DNA of 64,000 bases, from NCBI RefSeq assembly GCF_000495795.1, contig NZ_AWGD01000031.1, positions 1 through 64,000 on the forward strand, written 5' to 3'. Within the stretch, counting starts at the first letter, position 1. Each line of letters opens with the position of its first letter. The notes beneath the pieces were generated by a model that saw only the letters and a program-made list of their open reading frames with translations, made no database searches and was not told the DNA's origin. This stretch comes from Asticcacaulis sp. AC460 (GTDB lineage: Bacteria > Pseudomonadota > Alphaproteobacteria > Caulobacterales > Caulobacteraceae). Of the stretch, positions 51,920-60,636 are shown one piece after another. The position numbers were made by a program, and so were the translations under genes.

Positions 51920-53601
51920 CCGGCTCGGTCTGGGACACGTTAGGCATCGAGCGTACGCGCGACTTAAAGGAAATCAAGCGCGCCTATGCCCGCCGGCTGA
52001 AGGACACCAATCCGGAAGATGATCCGGAGGGCTTCAAGATCCTGCGCACCGCCTATGAAAGCGCTCTGGCCGGGGTCGACGATCACGGCGATGCCGTCTT
52101 TGTCTTTCCGACGGTGAAAAAACCGGAAAAGGTCCAGGCACCAGTACCGGTCGCGTCTGAGGACGGCGCGGCGGAACCGCCGCCGCCCGATCCGCGCCAA
52201 ATCCACGCCGGCCTGCAGGCACGGCTGGAAAACCTGTTGCGCAAGCGCCAGGTCGATCCCGACGTGGTTTTGGCGGCTTTCAAGGACGTTCTGGCCTCGC
52301 CCGCCATGGATCTGGTCGATGTCCATGGCGCCACCGAGGAATGGCTGGCCTGGCTGATCGCCAACCGGTCGCCGCGGTCGGACGTGCTGATCGCCCCGGC
52401 CCGTGAGCGTTTCGGCTGGGGTGGTCGCAGCCTGCGGCAACGCGACCATCACCCGGTCCAGCGCATCCTGGCCCGGCAGAGGGACCTGGCGTTTTTGGGC
52501 GAAATCCGCAAGCGCGGCGCTGAACACAATGCCGCCTACGAGGTCCTGACGACCCCGCCGAGGCCTGTCACGGCCTTGGGCCGGTTGCTGGGACTGGCAC
52601 CGACGCACGAGATTACCGAATTGCTGGACGTCATACGGCGCGAACATCCGACCCTGATTTCCGATCTCAACAGTGAAACCGTAGCGCACTGGGACGATTA
52701 CCACAGCCGCCCGCGCCTGGGCACTTGGGGCCTGCGGTCTGCCGCAGCGACACCGCCGTGCCTGTTGGGGCTCGTGCTTGGCTATTGGCTGCTGCCGCGG
52801 GAGTGGGCGGCGCTGAGCGTCCTACTGATCATCCCGCCGGCCTTTGCCATGGCCTCACTGATCAGCGTGTACGGCTTCCAATTGCCGCAACGGCTATGGC
52901 AGCGGGCCTATGTTTACGGCGCACCGGCCTGGCAGCGCTACGGCTGGGGCCCGAGCGTTATCGCGCTGCTGGTGGCGGGAGCAATCGCACCAGCCTCCCC
53001 GCTCACGGCCCTGGCTGTGGGCGCCGGGTCGCTGATCGTCGCCAGCTGGGCCAGCGCGACCGGCCTGGCCGACCGCAGCGAGGGCCGGATGCCATGGCAG
53101 ATTCGGGTCGTGTTCAGTGAAATGTACCTCATCGCCTGGTGGCTGGTTACGGCGTTCAACCTGACCAACCTGTGGTCCTTCCTGCAGATGTCGGCGGTCA
53201 TGGTCGCCGCCACCGTGGTCAGCGCCTGGGGCCAGAGACCGTTGTTCGACCAGTGGTTGTCGTGGCCCGGATGGGGCCGGCTGCTGTATGGTGCCTGCGT
53301 GCTGGCAGCCGTCGGGGGTGCGGCCTTCGTGCTCTACGGCGCCGCCTGGAACCCGGATACTGCCTGGTGGCCCGGCGTGGTCGCGGCCGTCGCCGCGCCC
53401 GTCCTGATGCACCGTCCGCTGACGCCCCTGCTGGGACAATGGTCCTTCCGCCTGAAGTGGTACAGCATGATGGGGCTGTTCTGGGTCGGGCTGCACGGCG
53501 GCGGCAGTCATGTCGTCGTCGCCGGCGCGGCACTGCTCCTGTTCTGGGCGGCGGCGCATACCGTTATCGCGACTCTGCGCGGTACATTTTCGCGGGGCTA
53601 A
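51916..53601 (+). CDS. Membrane J-domain protein (DjlB/DjlC-like), Hsp70 partner
   Basis: 561 residues, GTG start overlapping the Hsp70 stop (GTGA). The N-terminal 45 residues form a J-like domain: WDTLGIERTRDLKEIKRAYARRLKDTNPEDDPEGFKILRTAYESAL. The canonical HPD is replaced by N32-P33-E34. This degenerate form is characteristic of the DjlB/DjlC type J proteins that pair with HscC. A middle soluble region (about 90-265) is followed by eight or so hydrophobic segments to the C-terminus, so it is a polytopic membrane protein that could recruit Hsp70 to the inner membrane. Confidence 0.86.
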   Translation: MTGSVWDTLGIERTRDLKEIKRAYARRLKDTNPEDDPEGFKILRTAYESALAGVDDHGDAVFVFPTVKKPEKVQAPVPVASEDGAAEPPPPDPRQIHAGLQARLENLLRKRQVDPDVVLAAFKDVLASPAMDLVDVHGATEEWLAWLIANRSPRSDVLIAPARERFGWGGRSLRQRDHHPVQRILARQRDLAFLGEIRKRGAEHNAAYEVLTTPPRPVTALGRLLGLAPTHEITELLDVIRREHPTLISDLNSETVAHWDDYHSRPRLGTWGLRSAAATPPCLLGLVLGYWLLPREWAALSVLLIIPPAFAMASLISVYGFQLPQRLWQRAYVYGAPAWQRYGWGPSVIALLVAGAIAPASPLTALAVGAGSLIVASWASATGLADRSEGRMPWQIRVVFSEMYLIAWWLVTAFNLTNLWSFLQMSAVMVAATVVSAWGQRPLFDQWLSWPGWGRLLYGACVLAAVGGAAFVLYGAAWNPDTAWWPGVVAAVAAPVLMHRPLTPLLGQWSFRLKWYSMMGLFWVGLHGGGSHVVVAGAALLLFWAAAHTVIATLRGTFSRG

Positions 53602-53665
53602 TGCGGTCATTGTGCACCTGCAAATAGGGTGCTAGCGTTCGTGGCGCTTGTTACAGGAGCTCCCC

Positions 53666-55075
53666 ATGAAAACCAGCCTGATCGCCCTCGCTGCCGCGCT
53701 TTTATTCGCCGCACCGGCTGTTGCCGCCGATAAATCCGGTGACGGCTGGCCGGCTTTCCGAGACCTGTACAAGGAACTGGTCGAGACCAATACCCAGCAT
53801 TCCGACGGTTCGTGCACCCTGGCTACCGAACGCATGGCGGCGCGCCTGAAGGCGGCGGGTTATTCCGATGCCGACCTGCACCTGTATGCCCCGGCCGACG
53901 CGCCCAAGGACGGGCTGCTGGTGGCCACACTGCAAGGGACCGACACCAAGGCCAACGGTATCCTGCTGATCGCCCATATCGACGTGGTCGAGGCCAAGCG
54001 TTCTGACTGGCAGCGCGATCCCTATAGCCTGATCGAGGAGGACGGCTATTTCTACGGCCGCGGCACCACCGACGACAAGGCCCAGGCGGCCATCTTCGTC
54101 GACACCCTGATCCGCTACAAGCAGGAGGGCTACAAGCCGAAGAAGTCAATCAAGGTGGCACTGACCTGCGGCGAAGAGACCGAGGGCGTGTTCAACGGCG
54201 CCCGTTACCTCTCCACCGAACGCAAGGACTGGATCGACGCCGACTTCGCCATCAATGAAGGCGCCAGCGGTGAACTGGATGCCCAAGGCAAGCGCGTGGC
54301 GATGAATATCGAGGCGGCGCAGAAGGTCTATCAGGACTTCACCCTGACGGCGACCAACAAGGGCGGCCACAGCTCGCGCCCGCGGCCGGACAACGCCATC
54401 TACGCCATGGCCGATGCGCTGAAAAAGGTGCAGGCCTATAGCTTTCCGGTGATGCTGAACGACGCCAACCGCGCCTATTTCACCCGCACCGCCAAGCTGC
54501 GCGGCGGCGAGATCGGCGCGGCCATGACGGCGATCGTCGCCAATCCGAACGATGCCGCGGCGGCCGCGACGTTGAGCCAGGACGCCAGCCTGAACGCCAC
54601 CCTGCGCACGACCTGTGTCGCCACGCTGATCAACGGCGGTCATGCGCCGAATGCCCTGCCCGGGACGGTGACGACCAATGTCAATTGCCGCATCTTCCCG
54701 GGCGTACCCGTGGAGACCGTCCAGGCCGCCCTGGTCGCCGCGATCAACGATCCTGCCATCAAGGTCGAGACTGACGGCCACCGCAGCCCGGCCACGCCGA
54801 CGCCGAAAATGCCGCCGGAGATTCTGGGGCCGATCGAAAAGGTCAGCGCTGAGATTTATGGTCCTGTCCCCGTGATCCCGGTCATGACCTTGGGTGCCAC
54901 CGACAGCATCCATACTTCGGCCGCGGGCATTCCCAGCTACGGTTTCCGCGGCATGTTCGTCGATCCCGACGGCGGCAATGCCCATGGCCTGAACGAGCGC
55001 ATCCAGGTTCAGTCGGTCGTCGATGGCCGGCGGCTGTTCTACAAGCTGATCAAGATCTATGCCGGTGGCAAGTGA
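53666..55075 (+). CDS. Exported M20 family metallopeptidase
   Basis: 469 residues from the ATG at 53666, with CAGGAG upstream. Signal peptide MKTSLIALAAALLFAAPAVAA. M20/ArgE-type dinuclear zinc site: LLIAHIDVVE (H and D), GRGTTDDKAQ, TCGEETEG (GEE, general base and ligand), and a late HTSAAGIPSYG. A dimerisation domain lies between (FTLTATNKGGHSSRP). It should cleave peptides or acyl-amino acids in the periplasm; the substrate is unknown. The gene overlaps the next by 17 bases. Confidence 0.92.
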   Translation: MKTSLIALAAALLFAAPAVAADKSGDGWPAFRDLYKELVETNTQHSDGSCTLATERMAARLKAAGYSDADLHLYAPADAPKDGLLVATLQGTDTKANGILLIAHIDVVEAKRSDWQRDPYSLIEEDGYFYGRGTTDDKAQAAIFVDTLIRYKQEGYKPKKSIKVALTCGEETEGVFNGARYLSTERKDWIDADFAINEGASGELDAQGKRVAMNIEAAQKVYQDFTLTATNKGGHSSRPRPDNAIYAMADALKKVQAYSFPVMLNDANRAYFTRTAKLRGGEIGAAMTAIVANPNDAAAAATLSQDASLNATLRTTCVATLINGGHAPNALPGTVTTNVNCRIFPGVPVETVQAALVAAINDPAIKVETDGHRSPATPTPKMPPEILGPIEKVSAEIYGPVPVIPVMTLGATDSIHTSAAGIPSYGFRGMFVDPDGGNAHGLNERIQVQSVVDGRRLFYKLIKIYAGGK

Positions 55076-56207
55076 GTTAAGGCTTCGTCTGCACGAAGCG
55101 ATTTCGGAGATTGGTGAAGCCGCCTGGGACGCCCTGCGCCCGGACGGCAATCCGTTCACATCCTACGCCTATCTCGAAGCGCTGGAACGCAGCGGCAGCG
55201 TTGGCCCGGGCACCGGCTGGCAGCCGGCGCATCTGTCGCTGTCGGATGAGGATGGCGTGCGCGGGGTCATGCCGCAGTACGTCAAGTCGCATTCCATGGG
55301 CGAATATGTCTTCGACCAGTCTTGGGCGCGGGCCTATGAACAGGCCGGCGGGGCCTACTACCCGAAGCTTTGGGCGGGCGTTCCGTTCACGCCGGTGACG
55401 GGTCCGCGGCTGTTGTCGCCGGATTCCGCCGTGCGGGCGGCTTTGGCCGACGCGGCGATGTCGGTGTGTAACCGCAACCAACTGTCGTCGCTGCACGTCA
55501 CCTTTCCGACGGCCGAGGAATGGGAGATGCTGGGGGACCAGCGGTTCCTGCTGCGTCAGGACCAGCAGTTCTGGTTCGACAATCCGGGGTATGGGTCGTT
55601 CGACGATTTCCTGGGCGCGCTGTCGGCCAACCGGCGCAAGGTCATCCGCCGCGAACGCCGCGACGTCCAGGCGGCGGTGAATGTCCGCTGGATTACGGGT
55701 GCCGATATTACGGGGCGTCACCTCGACCAGCTTTATGCGTTTATCGCCGACACCTACGAACGCAAATGGGGCACAGGAACGCCTTATCTGACAAAGGATT
55801 TTTTCCAGATCGTGGCGGAGGCGATGCGCGACCGGATGCTGCTGGTCTTCGCCTATGATGGCGAAACACCGGTAGCGGGCGCGGTCAACTTCATCGGCGA
55901 CGGGGTGTTGTATGGCCGGCAATGGGGCTGTCACGTTGACCTCCCCTTCCTGCATTTCGAGGTCTGCTATTACCAGGCGATCGACTTCGCCATCGCGCAG
56001 GGTTTGAAACGCGTGGAGGCTGGTACCCAGGGCGAACACAAGCTGTCGCGGGGGTATCTACCGAATCCGGTCTATTCGGCGCACTATATCCGCGATGCCC
56101 GGCTGCGCGCGCCGGTCGCCGCCTATCTCGACCAAGAACGCCAGGCGGTGCTGGAGCATATGGCCGTTCTGGGGGACGAAGCGTCGCCGTTCAAAAAGGC
56201 GCCGTGA
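55059..56207 (+). CDS. FemAB-like peptidoglycan biosynthesis/recognition protein (PF04339)
   Basis: 382 residues. Starts inside the end of the M20 peptidase gene (17-base overlap). Features of the PF04339 GNAT-type family: GNPFTSYAYLEALERSGSV, RGVMPQYVKSHSMGEYVFDQSWA, KLWAGVPFTPVTGPRLL, LSANRRKVIRRERRD, FIADTYERKWGTGTPYLTKDFFQ, and GEHKLSRGYLPNPVYSAHYI. Often annotated as GNAT N-acetyltransferase or FemAB-like; the substrate is not proven. Coupling to the peptidase gene suggests a joint role in envelope or peptide processing. Confidence 0.88.
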   Translation: MPVASELRLRLHEAISEIGEAAWDALRPDGNPFTSYAYLEALERSGSVGPGTGWQPAHLSLSDEDGVRGVMPQYVKSHSMGEYVFDQSWARAYEQAGGAYYPKLWAGVPFTPVTGPRLLSPDSAVRAALADAAMSVCNRNQLSSLHVTFPTAEEWEMLGDQRFLLRQDQQFWFDNPGYGSFDDFLGALSANRRKVIRRERRDVQAAVNVRWITGADITGRHLDQLYAFIADTYERKWGTGTPYLTKDFFQIVAEAMRDRMLLVFAYDGETPVAGAVNFIGDGVLYGRQWGCHVDLPFLHFEVCYYQAIDFAIAQGLKRVEAGTQGEHKLSRGYLPNPVYSAHYIRDARLRAPVAAYLDQERQAVLEHMAVLGDEASPFKKAP

Positions 56208-56223
56208 CGTGGTAGGATGGGGC

Positions 56224-56547
56224 ATGGCCCGCTACACCACCTATTCCGCCTTCTTCGATTTTTACCTGAGCGAACACAGCCGGCCGCTGACCCGCGCCTT
56301 GCACTATATGGGTTCGGCGTGCGGGATCGCCGCTTTGATCGCCGTGGCGTGGACCGGAAATCCGGTGTGGATTCTGGCGGGATTCGTGGCGGGATATGGC
56401 TTTGCCTGGGTCGGGCATTTCTTCGTCGAACACAACAAACCGGCGACGTTCAAATATCCGCTGTGGTCGTTCATGGGCGACTACCACATGTTCTTCCTGT
56501 GGCTGACTGGGCAACTGGCCAAGCGGCGAGCCCGGGCCGGCCTTTAA
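56224..56547 (+). CDS. Mpo1-like (DUF962) membrane protein
   Basis: 107 residues from the ATG at 56224 (longer frame to 56095 runs antiparallel to nothing and lacks a site). DUF962 signature: FFDFYLSEHSRPLTRALHYMGS, two transmembrane segments (CGIAALIAVAWTGNPVWIL and FVAGYGFAWVGHFFVEHNKPATFKYP) and SFMGDYHMFFLWLTGQ. Relatives include yeast Mpo1, a dioxygenase of sphingoid intermediates; conserved His residues (HYMG, HFFVEHNKP, DYHMF) are kept here. The 3' end overlaps the convergent ATP12 gene by 4 bases. Confidence 0.88.
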   Translation: MARYTTYSAFFDFYLSEHSRPLTRALHYMGSACGIAALIAVAWTGNPVWILAGFVAGYGFAWVGHFFVEHNKPATFKYPLWSFMGDYHMFFLWLTGQLAKRRARAGL

Positions 56548-57275
56548 CGCAGGGCGCTGAACCAGGTTTCCAGGCTGACCGCGTGAGCCTTCATCCCGTT
56601 GCGGCGTTGTTCGGCTTCGGCGTCGTGGCCCCAGATCGCCGCCTGGAAGGTTTCGCCCACAGTCGAAGCGGAAAAAGCCGCCTCCCCCGTCAGGTGGCCG
56701 TCCCACAACGCCAAGGCCAGTATAACCGATCCCAGCAGCGGCGTCGCGCTCATCAGCCCCGCCTGTTCATACGGCGTCATGCCACGGACAAAAGCCTGAA
56801 GGCGTTCAAGGGTTTGCGCCGGCTGCGGTTGGTGGATCAGGGTCAGGTTCTGGTGGAATTCCAGGCCGAGGTCATGGCCGACCCAGTGCAGGACCGGGTC
56901 CCAGGCCTCGTGTTCGCGTTCCGTCAGGCTGGCGGGATATTCCGACGGGTAGCAGATCAGGTCGGTATCGGCGTAGCGCAGGACTTCGGTGACGATCTCG
57001 TCCTGCATGTCAGGCATGCGGTCGATTGCGGCAAAACCCAAGCGAGTCAAAGGCATGGCGTCGTAGTCGACGTGTTCGCCGACAGCGGACCATTCGGCGG
57101 AAACGGCTTGCGCCAGCGCGCGATTGGGCAGGATCAGGGGCGCGCCCGACGGCGTTTTGACGGCGCGGCCGTCCAGGGCGATGCCGAAGTCGTCGGTGAC
57201 GGTGACGTCTTTCCAGAAGCGTTTCGGGCGGTGGCCAAGCTGGTCGGCGCGTTTGGCGGGTTTATCGGAAGGCAT
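56544..57275 (-). CDS. ATP12 family F1-ATPase assembly chaperone
   Basis: 243 residues. KRFWKDVTVTDDFGIALDGRAVKTPSGAPLILPNRALAQAVSAEW is the classic ATP12 opening, followed by MPLTRLGFAAIDRMP, LICYPSEYPASLTEREHEAWDPVL and the C-terminal helical AGLMSATPLLGSVILALAL. ATP12 binds the alpha subunit of F1 during assembly, and homologs occur in Alphaproteobacteria. It overlaps the end of the HAD gene by 14 bases, part of a four-gene minus-strand operon. Confidence 0.93.
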   Translation of the reverse strand: MPSDKPAKRADQLGHRPKRFWKDVTVTDDFGIALDGRAVKTPSGAPLILPNRALAQAVSAEWSAVGEHVDYDAMPLTRLGFAAIDRMPDMQDEIVTEVLRYADTDLICYPSEYPASLTEREHEAWDPVLHWVGHDLGLEFHQNLTLIHQPQPAQTLERLQAFVRGMTPYEQAGLMSATPLLGSVILALALWDGHLTGEAAFSASTVGETFQAAIWGHDAEAEQRRNGMKAHAVSLETWFSALR

Positions 57276-57912
57276 TCAGGGCAGTCTCTAATTCATTGAA
57301 ATCATGGACGATATGGTCGGCCAGGTCCAGTTCCTCCACGGTGTGGAAGCCCCAGGAGACGCCGATGGCGTGGACCCTGGCTTCGCGCGCCATGCGCATA
57401 TCGTGGCCGGTATCGCCGATCATCACCGCCTGGTGCGGGTCCAGGCCCAGGGCCTTGAGATTGGCCTGCAGCATATGGGGATGGGGCTTGGACGGGCCGT
57501 CGTCGGCGCAGAAGGTGGTGTCGAACAGGTCGTGCCAGGCGTACGAGTCCAGGCAGCGGTTGACGCCGCGGCGCGACTGGCCGGTCGCCATGCCGAGGCA
57601 CCAGCCGTCGCTTTTGAGGCGACGCAGGAGGTCGTCGGCGCCGTCATATAACACTTCGCAAAAACTGGATGTGTTGTGCATTGTGACGAAACTGTGTTGA
57701 AACGCGGTGAGGTAGGCGCGGTGCGTCGCTTCGTCGTGATCCGGTAACATTTGCACGATTGCCTCGAACAGCGAGATGCCGACGATCGAGCGGACGGCGT
57801 CGTAGGTCGGCGGCGTAATGCCGGTCGCTTCGGCGGCTTCGGTGGCGGCGCGGAAAATGCTCGACCGGCTATCGACCAAAGTACCGTCGACATCGAATAC
57901 GGCCAGTTTCAT
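57262..57912 (-). CDS. HAD family phosphatase (Gph-like)
   Basis: 216 residues. Motif I is VFDVDGTLVDS, motif II GMATGQSRRG, motif III KPHPHMLQ with MIGDTGHDMRMAREARV as motif IV. The phosphoglycolate-phosphatase-like group has this arrangement with a helical cap. The substrate is not certain. Coupled to the pseudouridine synthase gene by a 4-base overlap and to ATP12 by 14 bases. Confidence 0.92.
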   Translation of the reverse strand: MKLAVFDVDGTLVDSRSSIFRAATEAAEATGITPPTYDAVRSIVGISLFEAIVQMLPDHDEATHRAYLTAFQHSFVTMHNTSSFCEVLYDGADDLLRRLKSDGWCLGMATGQSRRGVNRCLDSYAWHDLFDTTFCADDGPSKPHPHMLQANLKALGLDPHQAVMIGDTGHDMRMAREARVHAIGVSWGFHTVEELDLADHIVHDFNELETALNAFR

Positions 57913-58913
57913 CGTTTACTCTTTTTGACTTTCACAAACGGGTCGGGTTCGGCGTCGTAGGGCTCGAAGCCGAAACGGTCGAAGCCGGCCTTGATGACCG
58001 GATCGAGCGGTGCTTCGACGATCAGGGTGCCCTGGGTCGGGTGCGGCAGTTCGATACGCCGGTGGTGCAGTTGCAGGCCGAGCCCTTCCGACAGGCTGCG
58101 GCTTTCGTCATTGCCGTATTTCGGGTCGCCCAGGATGCTGTGGCCGATGGCCTGCATGTGGGCGCGGAGCTGGTGGGTGCGGCCGGTGTGCGGGCGCAGG
58201 CCCATCCAGGCGACGCGCGGGCCGGCGCGGCCGATGGTGACGTATTCGGTCTCGGCCGGCTCGGCGCCGGGCTCCTTGGGGTCGGCCGGCTGGACGATCT
58301 CGCGGTCGTGGAAGCCCTTCTTGATCAGCGGGGTGTCGATATAACCTTCTTCCGGCTTGGGGTTGCCGACGACCAAGGCCCAGTAGGTCTTGTGTGCCCG
58401 GCGTTTGGCGAAGGCGCCGGCCAGGCGGGCAGCGGCCGACGGGCTCTTGCCCAGCAGCAGGACGCCAGAGGTGTCTCGGTCGAGACGGTGGACCAGGCGC
58501 GGGCGTTCCAGCCCCTCGCCCCAGGCCGACAAAAGCCGGTCGACGTGGTTCTTGGTCTTGGTGCCGCCCTGGACCGCCAGGCCCGACGGCTTGTTGATGG
58601 CGATGACGTCCTCGTCTTCGTAGAGGACGAGCGAGCGGGCATAGCGGACTTCCTGCGGCGACAGCTCGGCGCGTTCGCGCTTCTGCTGGTCCTGGTCCGG
58701 CACGGCCGGCAAGGGCGGGACACGGACGGTCTGGCCGGTGGCCAGGCGGGTGTCGGCCTTGACCCGGCCGCCATCGACGCGGACCTGGCCCGAGCGCAGC
58801 AGCTTGTTCAGCTGGACGTGGTTGATGTGCGGCCAGCGGCGCTTGAAGAAGCGGTCGACACGGATGCCGTCTTCGCCTTCGGCGACGTACAGGGTTTTGA
58901 CTTCATTACTCAT
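57909..58913 (-). CDS. RluA family pseudouridine synthase (RluC-like)
   Basis: 334 residues from the ATG at 58913, which overlaps the crcB stop. An S4 domain (VDRFFKRRWPHINHVQLNKLLRSGQVRVDGGRV) precedes the catalytic domain: the conserved Asp lies in RLVHRLDRDTSGVLLL, with GRTHQLRAHMQAIGHSILGDPKYG at the C-terminus. It modifies uridines in 23S rRNA (RluC/RluD group); which position cannot be told. A longer upstream frame to 59213 runs through crcB and is rejected. Confidence 0.94.
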   Translation of the reverse strand: MSNEVKTLYVAEGEDGIRVDRFFKRRWPHINHVQLNKLLRSGQVRVDGGRVKADTRLATGQTVRVPPLPAVPDQDQQKRERAELSPQEVRYARSLVLYEDEDVIAINKPSGLAVQGGTKTKNHVDRLLSAWGEGLERPRLVHRLDRDTSGVLLLGKSPSAAARLAGAFAKRRAHKTYWALVVGNPKPEEGYIDTPLIKKGFHDREIVQPADPKEPGAEPAETEYVTIGRAGPRVAWMGLRPHTGRTHQLRAHMQAIGHSILGDPKYGNDESRSLSEGLGLQLHHRRIELPHPTQGTLIVEAPLDPVIKAGFDRFGFEPYDAEPDPFVKVKKSKR

Positions 58914-59281
58914 GCGATTACCTTGCGTACAATCATCATGCCTATCGCCACCGCGGCCACCGACAGCACCACCGAAAAACCGGCATAGGCCGCCGCCTGG
59001 ACATAGTCGCGGCGTTCCAGCATCTGCACCGTCTCGAGCGAGAACGACGAGAAGGTGGTGAAGCCGCCCAGGACACCGACGCCCAGCAGCAGGCGCAGGC
59101 GTTCGGCCTCGCCTTTCAGCGGGCCGATCAGCAAGGCCATCAGGATTCCCATCAGCAGGCCGCCAACGACATTGGCCATGAAGGTTCCGATCGGCCAGGG
59201 CCCGTTCAACCACCGGCTAAGGCCATAACGTGCCAAGGAGCCCAGGGCGCCGCCAATCATGACAAGCACAACATTGATCAT
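58910..59281 (-). CDS. crcB: Fluoride ion channel CrcB
   Basis: 123 residues from the ATG at 59281. Four transmembrane segments with GGALGSLARYGLSRWL, FMANVVGGLLMGILMA, GVLGGFTTFSSFSLETVQML and a C-terminal hydrophobic helix. GFTTFSSF is the fluoride-channel motif. Fluc/CrcB exports fluoride as a dimer. No fluoride riboswitch is evident in the leader. First gene of the operon crcB - rlu - HAD - ATP12. Confidence 0.93.
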   Translation of the reverse strand: MINVVLVMIGGALGSLARYGLSRWLNGPWPIGTFMANVVGGLLMGILMALLIGPLKGEAERLRLLLGVGVLGGFTTFSSFSLETVQMLERRDYVQAAAYAGFSVVLSVAAVAIGMMIVRKVIA

Positions 59282-59354
59282 GGGCGCGTCATACCCCTCT
59301 TGGCCTGCGGTTGATAGTCCTCTAGACTCGAAAAATACCAACGGACTCACGCTC

Positions 59355-59786
59355 ATGACCCTCAACTGTACTTACGCGCCCGACAATATCTTCGCCAAGA
59401 TCCTGAGCGGTGCAATTCCGTCGGTGAAGGTGTACGAGGACGACCGGGTGTTGAGCTTCATGGATGCCTTTCCCCAGGCCAACGGCCATACCCTGGTGAT
59501 CCCGAAAGTTTCGGCCTGCAACCTGTTCGACGTGTCGTCGGAAGACCTGCAGAACCTGATCCATCACACCCAGCGTATCGCCACGGCGCTGCGCGACGGG
59601 TTGGAGCCAGATGGCATCCGTATCGCCCAGTTCAACGGCGAGTCGGCCGGGCAGACGGTGTTTCACCTGCACTTCCACATCATCCCGGTCTATAACGGCA
59701 ACCAGGTCCGCGCCCATGCCGCCGGCCAGATGGCCGACCTGAATGAGCTGCGCGGTTTTGCCGACAAGATCAGGGCGAAGCTGTAA
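59355..59786 (+). CDS. HIT family nucleotide-binding protein
   Basis: 143 residues from the ATG at 59355. HINT-type features: DNIFAKILSGAIPSVKVYEDDRVLSFMDAFPQANGHTLVIPK at the N-terminus and HLHFHIIPVY as the His triad. HIT hydrolases cleave nucleoside phosphoramidates or dinucleotides. It is one base from the next gene. Confidence 0.93.
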   Translation: MTLNCTYAPDNIFAKILSGAIPSVKVYEDDRVLSFMDAFPQANGHTLVIPKVSACNLFDVSSEDLQNLIHHTQRIATALRDGLEPDGIRIAQFNGESAGQTVFHLHFHIIPVYNGNQVRAHAAGQMADLNELRGFADKIRAKL

Positions 59787-59787
59787 G

Positions 59788-60417
59788 ATGTCACCCTTCT
59801 ACGTATTGCGTCACGGCCAGACCGACTGGAATTTGAATCTGCGGCTGCAGGGGTCGACCGATATCCCGTTGAACGAAACAGGCCGCGAACAGGCGCGCAC
59901 GGCGGCGAAAGCCCTTATCGGACAAGGTATTACAAAAGTTATTACGAGCCCTTTGTCGCGTGCCCTGGAGACGGCGCACATCGTGAGCGAACGCCTGGGC
60001 CTTGAGCCCGCGATCGACGCCCGGCTGATCGAGCGCAATTTCGGCCTGTTCGAGGGCATGACCATCGACGAGGTGCATCGGCACCGTGACGAGATGCGCG
60101 AGCACATGAATCCGCTGGCCGATCTGGACGGCAAGCATTATCCGCACAATGCCGAGCCTTTGGGCGAGGTGATCGATCGGGTCTTCACCTGCGTCAACGC
60201 GCACAGGGTTGATGGCGAGGTGTGTTTGTATGTCTTCCACGGCATTCCGTTCCGGGCGGTGACGCGCAAGTTCCTCAACGAGATGTATTCCAGCCCCAAT
60301 GCCAGCCCTGTGCGTTTTGACAGCGACGGCGAGATATGGCGGATGGTGGCGCTGGATCCGGATAATGCGCCCATTGCTCAGGTGTACAACGCCCAGACGA
60401 CGATGGGTCGCATTTAG
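59788..60417 (+). CDS. Histidine phosphatase (phosphoglycerate mutase-like)
   Basis: 209 residues from the ATG at 59788, one base after the HIT gene stop. Catalytic motif LRHGQTDWN, then SPLSRALETAHIVSERL and LIERNFGLFEGM; the second His is in VFHGIPFRA. The family includes cobalamin-pathway and general phosphatases; no substrate can be named. Probably cotranscribed with the HIT gene. Confidence 0.9.
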   Translation: MSPFYVLRHGQTDWNLNLRLQGSTDIPLNETGREQARTAAKALIGQGITKVITSPLSRALETAHIVSERLGLEPAIDARLIERNFGLFEGMTIDEVHRHRDEMREHMNPLADLDGKHYPHNAEPLGEVIDRVFTCVNAHRVDGEVCLYVFHGIPFRAVTRKFLNEMYSSPNASPVRFDSDGEIWRMVALDPDNAPIAQVYNAQTTMGRI

Positions 60418-60477
60418 GAAACGTCCGTGTTAACCTTCGCCCAAATCTACGAGAGTTCGTGTTCTGCGCGATGGAAA

Positions 60478-60569
60478 CACCGGGGGGCCAAATCCCCCAC
60501 CGTCTCATTTGCTTCCAGCAAATGATCCACGGCACGGGCCGCCCCGCTCCCCGTATAACGGGGAGGAAT
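60478..60569. repeat. Short hairpin repeats between the phosphatase and the next gene
   Basis: Three small inverted repeats: GGGGG/CCCCC near 60482-60497, CATTTGC / GCAAATG (60506-60512 with 60518-60524) and CTCCCCGT / ACGGGGAG (60547-60554 with 60558-60565). They belong to the same style of C/G-rich intergenic elements as 10975-11116. Confidence 0.6.
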
Positions 60570-60636
60570 AAGATGAGTATATCCGGCGTGCTATCGGTAA
60601 TGTGCGATAGCCTTGCCGGCTAAACGGGGGGATAGC

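Noticed and set aside
58914-59213. Upstream extension of the pseudouridine synthase frame
   Set aside because: It lies antiparallel-free but inside crcB in another frame; the ATG at 58913 overlapping the crcB stop gives the normal family N-terminus.
59282-59354. Fluoride riboswitch in the crcB leader
   Set aside because: The leader is only about 73 bases to the divergent gene and lacks the conserved crcB-motif core that I know.
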